From Chitinispirillales bacterium (GTDB lineage Bacteria; Fibrobacterota; Chitinivibrionia; Chitinivibrionales; Chitinispirillaceae), in assembly GCA_031283085.1 (NCBI GenBank), contig JAITCM010000090.1, forward strand, positions 1-35,450: a stretch of 35,450 nucleotides of DNA. Direction: 5' to 3'. The translations under genes were made by a program, and so were the position numbers. Shown here in pieces: positions 1-7,790 of the stretch (the first letter of the stretch is position 1; each line of letters starts with the position of its first letter). The notes beneath the pieces are model-generated. The model was given only the letters and a program-made list of their open reading frames with translations, did no database searches and was not told where the DNA came from.

Positions 1-20
1 AGGTTGTGGTTGATACGCAT
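1..20 (-). CDS. fliC: Flagellin, N-terminal start only (cut by window edge)
   Basis: Read on the minus strand, the first 20 bases encode M-R-I-N-H-N-L, the hallmark N-terminus of bacterial flagellin (typically MRINHN followed by I or L). A textbook Shine-Dalgarno sequence (AAGGAGG, minus strand, positions 26-32) lies 5 bases before the ATG. A sigma-28-like promoter lies about 110 bases upstream, as expected for a late flagellar gene. Flagellin is the filament subunit exported by the flagellar type III apparatus. Only seven residues are visible, so the identification rests on motif, ribosome-binding site and promoter class together. The rest of the gene lies left of the window. Confidence 0.72.
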
Positions 21-92
21 AAAACCCTCCTTGTAAGGTGTTGTTTAGTTATGACGGCTATCCTTACCGTCCCTTGCGGGCGGGTAGGTATT

Positions 93-111
93 AGGCCAAT
101 CCGTTTGGCCT
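93..111 (-). other. Hairpin in flagellin 5' leader
   Basis: A 7-bp perfect inverted repeat (AGGCCAA at 93-99, TTGGCCT at 105-111) with a 5-base loop lies between the predicted transcription start and the flagellin ribosome-binding site. Such leader stems often stabilise flagellin mRNA, but that role is inference here. There is no U tract, so it is not a terminator. Confidence 0.45.
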
Positions 112-133
112 GTCCGTCCCGCCTACACTTACT

Positions 134-164
134 ATATCGGCAAGGGGGGGGGGGGGGGTCTTTA
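134..164 (-). promoter_or_regulatory. Sigma-28 (FliA)-type promoter with poly-C spacer
   Basis: On the minus strand, TAAA (164-161) is followed by GA, fifteen C residues (158-144), TT, and GCCGATAT (141-134). The FliA consensus is TAAAGTTT-N11-GCCGATAA, that is TAAA-N15-GCCGATAA. The -10-type box matches 7 of 8 positions and the -35-type box begins TAAAG. The gap here is 19 rather than 15 bases, and almost all of it is the homopolymer. A C tract of 11 would restore consensus spacing. The element faces the flagellin start at position 20, giving a leader of roughly 105-110 bases. Confidence 0.7.
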
Positions 165-592
165 GCGATTTTTTGACTTTTTTGCCGGGTGGCAGGAAAT
201 TTTTGCTTTATTCTTCGCCCGGAGCTGCGTCGGTCATATCCCCCGCGCGCCGTGGGCGAAAGCCAAACACTGCTGTCGGCGTCCCAATGGCCGCCGGTAG
301 CATAAACCGTCTTCCCCGGAATTACGCGGGCCCGGCTAACCTACCGTCCCGCGGAGTGATGGCATCAATCATGTACAATATAATAAGTGGGAGTTCCGGG
401 AAGCAAGGAAAAGGGTATGATTTTGCCCAAAAGGGCGGTTTGGGGGGTAAAAATGCCGGTAGCGCCGGGTGTGCGGAGGCATTTGAGGGGGGGCAGGATA
501 CCCCAACCCGCTCAATAATGTATATTATTCTAAGAATCCATAGTTGCAGAAAACTTAAAAAATAGGGGAATGGGTTAGGTATTTTTATCCTG
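165..592. other. Noncoding region with no convincing gene
   Basis: This stretch of about 430 bases separates the flagellin promoter from the 3' end of the glycosidase-like gene. Open frames cross it on both strands, but none shows a recognisable domain, ribosome-binding site or normal protein composition. It contains short hairpins, such as CGCGGG (325-330) pairing with CCCGCG (348-353) and GCCC-AAAA-GGGC near 425-436. It also has two AT-rich promoter-like patches (about 374-385 and 518-530) and several runs of 5-7 G. A structured RNA on either strand is possible but cannot be assigned by eye. Confidence 0.5.
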
Positions 593-1408
593 CTATTTGA
601 TTCTCCTGACCCCCAGCACATTGGGCAGTTGCGCCGCGCCCGCCGGTTTGCCCCCCGACGAGAAGTCGCCTGTGAACTCCATCGTGTCTTTCGCCGTCCC
701 GATGAATAACTGCGAGGGGCCGCCGCCTTCCATGTACATTGCCCTGTCTATCGATATTGGCAGCTCGCGCAGGATGTTGACGAATTCGTGGACGGAGTGT
801 GGGGCGGTGCACTGGATGAAGAGGATGTTTCCCGGCTTGTCGGTGGCGACCGCCGCTATGCTCCAGCGTTTTTCGCTCTCCTGCCAGACGTTTTTGCCGG
901 CGCACGAGAGCATACGGATAGACTGGACGGCGGAGCCGTAGAGCGGTCTGATAGCCTCAAAGTCGTCGCACTGCAGGTCGACTATGCGCGCCGGAGGGAT
1001 GCCCTTTTGGAGCGGCTCGAAGACCAGTATCGTCTTGTCCTTGGATATGCGCGGGTTGTTGATGTGCGCCGAGGTCTTCATGTGGGAGACGCCGGTGCGG
1101 TAGTCGGCCTGGTACATGGCGGCGTTGACGGCGGCGGCCATCCCCTCCCTGGCCGCCCAGCGCCGGGCGGTGAGCAACGAACCGCCGGTCGCGGGGTTTG
1201 AGGCGTTTAGCAGGCGCAGTTCATATCGTGTAAGGTTGATGCGTAAGACGTTGATTTTACTTGAAGTGGATGATGTCGTGTCGTTATGGCGGTCGTAGAG
1301 CGGTGATGGAAACGACGCGAACTCCAGGCCGGGTTCCAGCGTCCGCCATTGGGCGTTGATGTTAACGGCGGCTATGGCAATCAGAACGGCGACGGTTATT
1401 TTTGTCAT
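593..1408 (-). CDS. Secreted phosphodiester glycosidase-like protein (NAGPA/DUF2233 family)
   Basis: The 271-residue product starts with a signal peptide (residues 1-19, hydrophobic core AVLIAIAAV, predicted cleavage before Gln20). It then carries features of the NAGPA/DUF2233 fold: the NAAMY segment at 95-99 and the glycine-rich MEGGGPSQLF near 226-235, which resembles the family's D/E-GGGSS-L signature. Family members include the mammalian uncovering enzyme for N-acetylglucosamine-1-phosphodiester and bacterial proteins tied to cell-wall or exopolysaccharide phosphodiesters. The substrate here is unknown. An in-frame ATG at 1453 would add 15 residues before the signal peptide. I prefer 1408 because the signal sequence then sits at the N-terminus; neither start has a clear ribosome-binding site. 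It is divergent from smpB. Confidence 0.72.
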   Translation of the reverse strand: MTKITVAVLIAIAAVNINAQWRTLEPGLEFASFPSPLYDRHNDTTSSTSSKINVLRINLTRYELRLLNASNPATGGSLLTARRWAAREGMAAAVNAAMYQADYRTGVSHMKTSAHINNPRISKDKTILVFEPLQKGIPPARIVDLQCDDFEAIRPLYGSAVQSIRMLSCAGKNVWQESEKRWSIAAVATDKPGNILFIQCTAPHSVHEFVNILRELPISIDRAMYMEGGGPSQLFIGTAKDTMEFTGDFSSGGKPAGAAQLPNVLGVRRIK

Positions 1409-1485
1409 TTTATAAAGATAATATTCGGCGGATATGTTGGGTCGATAAAACATAATTGCTTATTAACCGCGCGATTAATTATTTT

Positions 1486-1935
1486 ATGAAAATGAAGATT
1501 GCGGCCAAAAATAATAAAGCGTTCCATGACTACGAGGTCATCGAGAGAGTGGAGGCGGGGGTCATGCTGACCGGCGCGGAGGTCAAGTCCATACGCGCCG
1601 GACGTATAAACCTCGCCGACAGCTACGCCGTCTGCGTCCAGGGTGAGATGTTCGTGAACCACCTGCACATAAGCTCCTACGAACGCGGCGGCCTCTACAC
1701 GCCCGAACCCACGCGCCGGCGCAAACTGTTGCTGCACAAAAAGCAGGTAGCGTTTTTCGGCACGGAGGTAGAACGCAAAAAGTTGGCGTTAATTCCGCTG
1801 TCGGTTTATTTTAAGGAGCAGTGGGTCAAAATAGAGATAGGTCTCTGCCGTGGACGAAAAAAGTACGACAAGAGGCAGAAAATCGCGGAACAAGAGGCTA
1901 AGAAAACAATCGCCCGGTTAGTCAAGACGAGGTAA
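1486..1935 (+). CDS. smpB: SsrA-binding protein SmpB
   Basis: SmpB binds tmRNA and delivers it to stalled ribosomes for trans-translation. The 149-residue product is of normal family length. It has the HDYEVIERVEAGVMLTGAEVKSIRAG block that begins the OB-fold (quoted in parts: HDYEVIERVEAG, then MLTGAEVKSIRAG), followed by NLADSYA, the RRRKLLLHKK stretch, and the basic C-terminal tail with GRKKYDKR that reaches the ribosomal decoding site. An in-frame TTG-type start at 1456 would add ten non-conserved residues, so the ATG at 1486 is preferred (ATG at 1492 is also possible). No strong ribosome-binding site is visible. The tmRNA gene itself was not found in the window. Confidence 0.95.
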   Translation: MKMKIAAKNNKAFHDYEVIERVEAGVMLTGAEVKSIRAGRINLADSYAVCVQGEMFVNHLHISSYERGGLYTPEPTRRRKLLLHKKQVAFFGTEVERKKLALIPLSVYFKEQWVKIEIGLCRGRKKYDKRQKIAEQEAKKTIARLVKTR

Positions 1936-1998
1936 TGTCGGTTGATGGCGGTGTTAATGTAAAAGCGTCAATAAAAATTTTAGCGCGGACAGATTACA

Positions 1999-3495
1999 AT
2001 GAAAAAGGTATTGCCGTTATCAGTAATTCTCCTTATAGCGCTAATAGTGCCGGCGGTAACGGCGACAACCGTGAACGTCCGCAAAATCCCGGACGGCAAA
2101 TCATCCACCGTTCCGGCTTTTGAAAAAAACGGCATGACCTACGTCTCCATGCCGGCTTTCGCCGAGCTCGCCGGATTCAAGCACTCGCAGAGCGTCTTTT
2201 CCAACAAATCCGTCTTCTCCAATGAACGCGGCAGCATAACGCTAATCCAAGACAATCTCTTCTACCGCGTTGATACCGTTACAAACCTCATCCCGTATCC
2301 GCCAATACGCAAAGAGGCTGCCCTGTATCTGCCGGCGCCGTACTTAGTCAAAGTGTTCGGCGCGAAGCATCCGGGGGCGCTTGGCTGGAACGCTCATACG
2401 TCAACGATTACCGTGAACTCGCTTAAATACAACGTATTGTCCGTATCCGGCGAGGTAAAGCAGAACGGGACGCTTATCTCAATAGTGTCGGCCGATTCGT
2501 TATCGTACGAGTGTACCTATTATCATCCGAACGTAGCGATAAATTTCGACGGCGGCAAGCTCGATCCGAAGGCTGTGAAGCGCGGTTTGCGTGCCGGTGT
2601 CGTCGACTCCGCGTTTACGCTGCAGTACGGCGAGTCGGCGCAGGTGTCGTTTATTCTGAATCAGGCCGTGGAGCCGCCCTACATAGAGTATAACGCGAAG
2701 ACCCGCACGCTCATGATTTCGCTCAAGCCCAGGATTGAACAGAAAAAGCCCAAGCCCGCGGCTTCCCAGGTGCCGCTCGACGCTTCGCTAATCCGCACGG
2801 TCGTTTTGGATCCGGGGCACGGCGGCAAGGATCCGGGGGCCGTAGGGCCTACCGGCGTCAAGGAGAAGGATGTGGTGCTCGGGATTGGGCTTGAGCTGCG
2901 GACTATGCTTGAGAAAGCGGGGTTCAAGGTATTTATGACGCGCGATAAGGACGTTTTCATACCGCTTGGGGACAGGACGAAGTTTGCGAATGAGAAAAAG
3001 GCGGATCTCTTCGTGAGCATCCACGCCGACGCGGTGGGCGGGGACAGCAAGAAACGCTCCGCGGCGCGCGGCTACAAGGTTTATTTCCTCTCGCAGGCCA
3101 AGAACGAGGAGGACAAGATGGTGGCGATGCGCGAAAACGCCGTGATAGAGCTTGAGGACAAGGACAAGCGGACCAACTACGACGCGTTGCAGGACGTTCT
3201 GATAAGCATTGCCGGCGCTGAGTATCTGCGGGAGAGCCAGGAACTTGGCATATTCATCGAGCAGTCGCTTATGACGAACGTCAAGCAGATACCGCGGTTG
3301 CAGCTCGGCGTCGGCCAGGCCAACTTTTGGGTGCTCAACGGCGCCTATATGCCCTCGGTGCTCATAGAGGTGGGCTTCATATCGAATACGGAGGAGGAGA
3401 AGTTACTCTCCGACAAGCGGACGCAGTTTCAGCAGGCGGCGGCGCTCTCCGAGGCCATTGTGAAGTTCAAGCAGCAGTTCGAGGGGGGGCAGTAG
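1999..3495 (+). CDS. N-acetylmuramoyl-L-alanine amidase (Amidase_3)
   Basis: This 498-residue exported enzyme is predicted to cleave the amide bond between MurNAc and the stem peptide in the periplasm, acting in septum splitting or wall remodelling. Residues 1-22 form a signal peptide. Residues about 25-250 contain a copper-amine-oxidase-like or AMIN-like beta-rich region that probably targets the envelope. The C-terminal half is a zinc-dependent Amidase_3 domain with DPGHGGKDPG (His274 as a zinc ligand), the Glu in the KEKD segment, SIHADA (second His ligand) and catalytic Glu in VLIEVGFISN. The length fits AmiC-like proteins with an N-terminal targeting domain. Its stop codon overlaps the GTG start of murI by one base, so the two are probably co-translated. 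Confidence 0.92.
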   Translation: MKKVLPLSVILLIALIVPAVTATTVNVRKIPDGKSSTVPAFEKNGMTYVSMPAFAELAGFKHSQSVFSNKSVFSNERGSITLIQDNLFYRVDTVTNLIPYPPIRKEAALYLPAPYLVKVFGAKHPGALGWNAHTSTITVNSLKYNVLSVSGEVKQNGTLISIVSADSLSYECTYYHPNVAINFDGGKLDPKAVKRGLRAGVVDSAFTLQYGESAQVSFILNQAVEPPYIEYNAKTRTLMISLKPRIEQKKPKPAASQVPLDASLIRTVVLDPGHGGKDPGAVGPTGVKEKDVVLGIGLELRTMLEKAGFKVFMTRDKDVFIPLGDRTKFANEKKADLFVSIHADAVGGDSKKRSAARGYKVYFLSQAKNEEDKMVAMRENAVIELEDKDKRTNYDALQDVLISIAGAEYLRESQELGIFIEQSLMTNVKQIPRLQLGVGQANFWVLNGAYMPSVLIEVGFISNTEEEKLLSDKRTQFQQAAALSEAIVKFKQQFEGGQ

Positions 3496-4379
3496 TGGGT
3501 GATTCGCGGCCTATAGGTGTTTTCGATTCGGGGCTTGGCGGCCTCACGGTGGCTAAGGAGATATTCCGCCTGATGCCCCGCGAGCGGATAATTTACCTGG
3601 GCGACACGGCGCGCGTGCCCTACGGCGGCAAGTCGGAGGAGACTATCCGCCGCTTCGGCCTGCAGGACGCCCGGACGCTTTTGGACCTCGACGTCAAGAT
3701 GCTGGTCGTCGCGTGCAACACTGTATCGTCGGTGGCGATAGATTATTTGGAGCGGCACATCAAGGAAGTTCCGGTGATAGGCGTGGTGCTGCCCGGGGCG
3801 CGGGCGGCTGCCACGCGCAGCGCCGAGAAGCGGGTTGGGGTCATCGGTACCGCGGCGACGGTGAGGTCGGGGGCCTACGCCAAGGCAATCAACAGCATCG
3901 ACCCCGGCATAAAGGTCTACGGAAAGCCGTGCCCGCTGTTCGTGCCGCTGGTCGAGGAAGGGCTCATAGACAGCGACATCACGCGGCTCGTCGTGCAGCA
4001 CTACCTCTACGAGATGGTGGATTTGGGAATTGACAGCCTGATATTGGGCTGTACCCACTATCCGATATTAATGGAGGTGATACAGAGCACCGTCGGGAAC
4101 CGCATACAGCTGGTAGACAGCGCGTTGTGGACGGCGAAAGAGGCGCAACACATCATGAGGGCGCTGGGGACGGAGTATCCGGCGGCGCAGGAACAACAGG
4201 CCCCGGCTAAACGGGCGGAACAATTCACGGTAGAGGCATCAGAGGGCTTCGCCGCGAGCCGATTCTTAGTCTCCGACGTAACGCCGAACTTCGAGTCGGT
4301 AGCCGAGACGCTGCTGGGGGCGGGGTTGCCCGGCATAGAGAAGGTTTCGGTGGAGGAGTTGGAGGAAAAGGAGGCGTGA
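3495..4379 (+). CDS. murI: Glutamate racemase
   Basis: MurI converts L- to D-glutamate for peptidoglycan precursors in the cytoplasm. The 294-residue product shows GVFDSGLGGLTV (Asp11), YLGDTARVPYGGKS, the first catalytic cysteine in VVACNT (Cys74) and the second in LGCTHYP (Cys186, with His188). The chosen start is GTG at 3495 in TAGTG, sharing a base with the amidase stop. A purine-rich GAGGGGGG just upstream serves as ribosome-binding site. Longer in-frame extensions run inside the amidase gene and have no homology to the family. About 25 residues of Gln/Ala-rich insertion (near 225-240, EQQAPAKRAEQ) are unusual. The one-base coupling with the amidase places two wall-metabolism genes in one transcription unit. 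Confidence 0.95.
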   Translation: MGDSRPIGVFDSGLGGLTVAKEIFRLMPRERIIYLGDTARVPYGGKSEETIRRFGLQDARTLLDLDVKMLVVACNTVSSVAIDYLERHIKEVPVIGVVLPGARAAATRSAEKRVGVIGTAATVRSGAYAKAINSIDPGIKVYGKPCPLFVPLVEEGLIDSDITRLVVQHYLYEMVDLGIDSLILGCTHYPILMEVIQSTVGNRIQLVDSALWTAKEAQHIMRALGTEYPAAQEQQAPAKRAEQFTVEASEGFAASRFLVSDVTPNFESVAETLLGAGLPGIEKVSVEELEEKEA

Positions 4380-4381
4380 TG

Positions 4382-4411
4382 TTGACACCATGTACGGGCG
4401 GATATTATATT
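4382..4411 (+). promoter_or_regulatory. Promoter candidate upstream of yebC-ruvCAB
   Basis: A perfect -35 hexamer TTGACA (4382-4387) is followed after 18 bases by TATATT (4406-4411); an overlapping TATTAT at 4403 gives 15-base spacing. It starts two bases after the murI stop and lies about 65 bases before yebC, which has an AAAAGGAAAA ribosome-binding site. Confidence 0.6.
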
Positions 4412-4476
4412 TTGAGAAAAATTGCGGTTCGGGTAATATTTTGATTTTTAAGACTTAAAAAAAAGGAAAAACCGAT

Positions 4477-5223
4477 ATGTCAGGCCATTCCAAGTGGGCT
4501 ACAATTAAGCGGGCGAAAGGCAAGGCTGACGCCGCTCGCGGTAAGCTGTTCAACAGGCTGATACGGGAGATTACCATAGCGGCCCGTATAGGCGGGGGGG
4601 ACATTTCGGCGAACCCGCGTCTGCGTACCGCCGTTTCAGCGGCGCGGGCGGCCAATATGCCGGGCAAAAACGTCGATTCGGCAATCCAGAAGGGCACCGG
4701 GCAGCTCGACGGCGTGAACTACGAGGAGATAACTTTCGAGGGCTACGGGCCGGGCGGCGTGGCTTTCCTGATAGAGGCCGTGACCGACAACCGCAACCGC
4801 ACGGTGGCGGAGGTGCGCCACCTGCTGACCAAGTACGGCGGCAACCTCGGCCAGACCAACTCCGTCGCGAGGATGTTCAAGTCCAAAGGCTTCATAACGG
4901 TTGCGAAGGAGGACGTGGACGAGGACAAGCTCATGGAACTGGCGCTCGATGCCGGCGCCGACGATATGTCCGCGGAGGGCGAAGAGTACGAGGTCACCAC
5001 GACGGTGGACGCCTTTGACGCTGTGCGCGAGGCGATAGTGGCCGCCAAAATCGAGCCGACGTCGGCGGAGATTACGAAGGTGGTAGACAACCCCGTGAAC
5101 TTGGACGCCGGCGCCGCGGTCAAGGTGATGAAGCTGGTGGACGCCTTAGACGAGCTTGACGACACCCAACACGTCTACGCGGGGTTTGACGTAAGCGACG
5201 AAGAAGCGGCTAAAATGGACTAA
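4477..5223 (+). CDS. yebC: YebC/TACO1-family protein
   Basis: The 248-residue protein begins MSGHSKWATIKRAKGKADA, the invariant YebC opening. It continues with LIREITIAAR, NPRLRTAVSAARAANMP and the family's IEAVTDNRNRT segment. YebC proteins act on translation, relieving ribosome stalling at proline-rich stretches; some were earlier described as DNA-binding regulators. Length is typical (about 240-250). A purine-rich ribosome-binding site lies 9-10 bases before the ATG. Position before ruvC-ruvA-ruvB is the widespread bacterial order, and a 121-base spacer containing dispersed repeats separates it from ruvC. Confidence 0.95.
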   Translation: MSGHSKWATIKRAKGKADAARGKLFNRLIREITIAARIGGGDISANPRLRTAVSAARAANMPGKNVDSAIQKGTGQLDGVNYEEITFEGYGPGGVAFLIEAVTDNRNRTVAEVRHLLTKYGGNLGQTNSVARMFKSKGFITVAKEDVDEDKLMELALDAGADDMSAEGEEYEVTTTVDAFDAVREAIVAAKIEPTSAEITKVVDNPVNLDAGAAVKVMKLVDALDELDDTQHVYAGFDVSDEEAAKMD

Positions 5224-5255
5224 GATTGCAGGATTATAAGAGTTTATCAGGATTA
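5224..5255. repeat. Short dispersed repeat, copy 1 (GGATTATAAG type)
   Basis: The stretch contains GGATTATAAG, then a short AT-rich link and CAGGATTA. A second version lies at 7791-7823. The two share the 10-base core and the downstream CAGGATTA at similar spacing. Function unknown; both lie between genes. Confidence 0.5.
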
Positions 5256-5325
5256 GGCTTCGACTCCGCTCAACCGTAGGATAAGGGGGAAACGGTCATA
5301 GAGCGCAGTCGAAAGGGCCGAAGCC
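5256..5325. repeat. Palindromic intergenic repeat element
   Basis: The left arm, GGCTTCGACTCCGCTCAACCGT, is described in two parts: GGCTTCGACTCC and GCTCAACCGT (5256-5277). The right arm (5292-5325) carries ACGGT, GAGCGCAGTCGAAAG and terminal GAAGCC, giving an imperfect long stem around a short centre. This resembles the TTCGACT/AGTCGAA palindromic repeats common in intergenic DNA of many bacteria. It may fold in the yebC-ruvC mRNA or be a nonautonomous mobile repeat. Confidence 0.6.
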
Positions 5326-5344
5326 GGAATGAGTAACGGACATT

Positions 5345-5845
5345 ATGGTAATAATGGGCATCGACCCCGGCACCGCCGTCACCGGATACGGCGTGATTCG
5401 CGTCTCCGGCAACTCCGTCGCCTGGGTCGGCTACGGGGTGATAGTTACCGATACGGCTGAACCGTTAAGTCAACGTTTGTTAACGATTTACGGCGGTCTG
5501 TCCGAAAAAATGAATGAGTACTCCCCCGACCGCGTGGCCGTGGAGGAGGCGTTTTACGGCAAGAACGTCCATACTGCGCTGGTTCTCGGCCATGCCCGCG
5601 GCGTGGCGATGCTGGCGGCGGCGCAGCGGGAGCGCGGGGTGTTTGAGTACAGCCCGCGCGAAATCAAAAAATCGGTAACCGGCAACGGCAACGCCTCTAA
5701 GGAGCAGGTGGAGTACATGGTAAAGACGCTGTTGCGCCCAAACGGCGGCAAGATGCGGCAGGACGCTTACGACGCGCTGGCCGTGGCGATGTGCGATTTT
5801 TACAATATGGGGCGCACGGCGTTAATCAGGCAAAAGGATAAATAA
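5345..5845 (+). CDS. ruvC: Holliday junction resolvase RuvC
   Basis: RuvC is the dimeric endonuclease that cuts Holliday junctions delivered by RuvAB. The 166-residue product has the RNase H-like fold signatures: MGIDPGTAVTGYG with catalytic Asp7, VAVEEAFYGKN with Glu67, the SPREIKKSVTGNGNASKEQV loop, and DAYDALAVA with Asp140 and Asp143. All four acidic catalytic positions are present and length is normal. The start at 5345 gives MVIMGIDPG; an ATG three codons later is equally possible. The TAA stop overlaps the ruvA ATG (TAATG). Confidence 0.96.
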   Translation: MVIMGIDPGTAVTGYGVIRVSGNSVAWVGYGVIVTDTAEPLSQRLLTIYGGLSEKMNEYSPDRVAVEEAFYGKNVHTALVLGHARGVAMLAAAQRERGVFEYSPREIKKSVTGNGNASKEQVEYMVKTLLRPNGGKMRQDAYDALAVAMCDFYNMGRTALIRQKDK

Positions 5846-6441
5846 TGATAGATTACATACGCGGCGCTCTTACCGATAAGGAGATATCGCATATCGCCAT
5901 TGAGACTGCCGGGGTGGGGTACTCCGTGTCCATACCACTGTCCACGTATGAACAGCTTCCCGAACCGGGCAAGGAAGTCAAGATATACATTCACTACTAT
6001 GTACGCGATGATGATGTGAAACTGTACGGATTCGCGTCGAAGGCTGACAGGGAAATCTTTCGCCACCTGATTACCGTAAATTCCGTGGGCCCGAAAGTGG
6101 CGATGAGCATAATGTCGGGCGTGTCAATAGAAAACCTGGTGATGTACGTCAATGCCGGTGATACGGCGGGGCTGAAGAAGATACCGGGCGTGGGGGCAAA
6201 AACGGCGGAGCGGATTATTGTAGAGCTTAAAGGCAAACTTGGAATGTACTCGTCAACGGCGTCGGGAGCAATGACAAAGCGCCCGATAGCCAAAGGCCGT
6301 AAAGAGGAAGCGTACGCGGCGATGCTGTCGTTGGGATATAATGATAAACAGGTAGCAAAGGCGATAGAACGCGTATCACAGGAAATCAACGAAAGCGCGC
6401 CCGTCGAAGAGTGGATAAAGACGGCACTGCAAGTTATATAA
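5845..6441 (+). CDS. ruvA: Holliday junction branch-migration protein RuvA
   Basis: RuvA forms tetramers that hold the four-way junction and load RuvB. The 198-residue protein has the N-terminal OB-fold beginning MIDYIRGAL, with a [14 protein letters not shown] segment matching the family's HxxVREDAxxLYGF block. It also has two helix-hairpin-helix motifs ([12 protein letters not shown] and [12 protein letters not shown]) and a C-terminal domain III ([17 protein letters not shown]) that contacts RuvB. It overlaps the ruvC stop codon by one base and is followed after 22 bases by ruvB, so the resolvasome genes form one operon. Confidence 0.96.
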   Translation: MIDYIRGALTDKEISHIAIETAGVGYSVSIPLSTYEQLPEPGKEVKIYIHYYVRDDDVKLYGFASKADREIFRHLITVNSVGPKVAMSIMSGVSIENLVMYVNAGDTAGLKKIPGVGAKTAERIIVELKGKLGMYSSTASGAMTKRPIAKGRKEEAYAAMLSLGYNDKQVAKAIERVSQEINESAPVEEWIKTALQVI

Positions 6442-6463
6442 TTTAGATGAATTTGATTTTATT

Positions 6464-7507
6464 ATGGAAAATAATGAAAATAATAGAATAATATCCGCCG
6501 ACAAATCCGGTCCCGACGACGACCAGTTCGACAACGCTCTGCGCCCGTTGAGTTTTTCCGACTTCATCGGCCAGGAGGCTATAAAGGAGAATTTGCGGAT
6601 ATTCGTTGAGGCGGCCAGGAAGCGCGGAGAGGCGCTCGACCACGTGCTCTTCTGCGGCCCGCCGGGGCTTGGAAAGACGACGCTGTCGCGAATCCTGGCA
6701 AATGAGCTTGGCGTATCTATACAGACCACGTCGGGGCCCGTCCTGGAAAAAAAAGGCGACCTTGCCGGCAGCCTGACGAACTTGACGGAGCGGGAGATAC
6801 TGTTTATAGACGAGATACACCGCCTCAACCGCGTGGTGGAGGAGTCTCTCTATCCGGCGATGGAGGACTTTGTCTTTGACATAACGATAGGCGACGGTCC
6901 GGCGGCGCGGTCCATACGCCTCAACCTGAAGCCGTTCACGCTGGTCGGCGCGACGACCCGTGCGGGGATGCTGACCTCGCCCATGCACGCGCGCTTCGGT
7001 TACGTCTGCCGCCTTGCCTACTACACGCCGGAGGAGTTAAAGCGGGTGATAGCGCGGTCGGCGTCTATTCTCGGCGTTGAGTGTGCGAGTGAGGCCGCGT
7101 TTGAGTTGGGCAAAAGGGCGCGGGGTACGCCGCGTATCGCGAACAGGCTTTTGCGGCGGTGCAGGGATGTGGCGGAGGTTAGGGGCGACGGGACGATTAC
7201 GGTCGAGACAGTCAATAAAACGCTGTCGCTTCTTGGCGTAGATTCCAGCGGGTTGGACGAGATGGACAGGAATATCCTGCTGTCGATAATAGAACACTAC
7301 GGCGGCGGCCCCGTGGGTTTGGGCACAGTGGCCGTGGTGGTGGGGGAGGAGCCGGACACGATAGAGGAGGTGTACGAGCCGTTTCTCATACAGTCGGGCT
7401 TTCTGAAGCGCACGCAGCGCGGGCGGGAGGTGACGGCGAAGACGTACAGGTATTTCAATAAGGTTCCGCCGACGGGGCGGGCTTCGGATTTGTTTGATGT
7501 TGAGTGA
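6464..7507 (+). CDS. ruvB: Holliday junction branch-migration ATPase RuvB
   Basis: RuvB is the hexameric AAA+ motor that drives branch migration with RuvA. The 347-residue product contains the [12 protein letters not shown] opening, Walker [10 protein letters not shown] (Lys71), Walker B ILFIDEIH (Asp116-Glu117), sensor 1 in GATTRAGML and the arginine-finger segment [10 protein letters not shown]. The C-terminal winged helix includes [14 protein letters not shown]. No Shine-Dalgarno sequence is evident before the ATG; the preceding bases are AT-rich, which could assist initiation. It closes the ruvCAB set. Confidence 0.97.
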   Translation: MENNENNRIISADKSGPDDDQFDNALRPLSFSDFIGQEAIKENLRIFVEAARKRGEALDHVLFCGPPGLGKTTLSRILANELGVSIQTTSGPVLEKKGDLAGSLTNLTEREILFIDEIHRLNRVVEESLYPAMEDFVFDITIGDGPAARSIRLNLKPFTLVGATTRAGMLTSPMHARFGYVCRLAYYTPEELKRVIARSASILGVECASEAAFELGKRARGTPRIANRLLRRCRDVAEVRGDGTITVETVNKTLSLLGVDSSGLDEMDRNILLSIIEHYGGGPVGLGTVAVVVGEEPDTIEEVYEPFLIQSGFLKRTQRGREVTAKTYRYFNKVPPTGRASDLFDVE

Positions 7508-7531
7508 CACATTGAGAAAAGGGCGGTATTT

Positions 7532-7750
7532 ATGAACATGGTGGAGACGGGAAAGTTCTTGGTCACCGCGGGCACGGTGATAATTATAATAGGGGCGCTG
7601 GCGATGCTCTCCGACAAGATACCGCTGGGGCGGCTTCCGGGCGACTTCCATATCGGCGGCGGGCGCTTCCGCGTCTACATCCCTGTCGCCACGATGGTAC
7701 TGCTCAGCGTGGTGTTGACGATAGTCTTTAATTTTTTCACGCGCAAGTAA
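7532..7750 (+). CDS. DUF2905 family small membrane protein
   Basis: This 72-residue protein has two hydrophobic segments (about residues 8-27 and 50-68) flanking a loop with KIPLGRLPGDFHIGGGRFRVY. The LPGD signature followed by an aromatic, positively charged strand and a second helix is typical of DUF2905. Members of this family are often found just downstream of ruvB, as here (24-base gap). Function is unknown; the inner membrane is the likely location. Confidence 0.85.
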   Translation: MNMVETGKFLVTAGTVIIIIGALAMLSDKIPLGRLPGDFHIGGGRFRVYIPVATMVLLSVVLTIVFNFFTRK

Positions 7751-7790
7751 GGATTAGCGGGAATATGAAAGATAAAAGAATATCTGAATT

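Noticed and set aside
160-400. Possible c-di-GMP (GEMM) riboswitch or RNase P-like RNA on the minus strand because of GGTAGGTTAGCCGGG
   Set aside because: The other conserved GEMM elements (GCAAACC and GACGCAAAGCC segments) and RNase P signatures are absent.
173-565. 130-codon open frame on the plus strand near the left edge
   Set aside because: No ribosome-binding site, unprotein-like composition, overlapping frame on the other strand and no recognisable domain; treated as chance.
1456-1485. Longer N-terminus for SmpB
   Set aside because: The extra ten residues are not conserved and there is no ribosome-binding site; the family begins near KIAAKNNKAFHDY.
3429-4058. Long minus-strand open frame opposite murI
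   Set aside because: Shadow frame of a GC-rich gene; murI has complete catalytic motifs on the plus strand.
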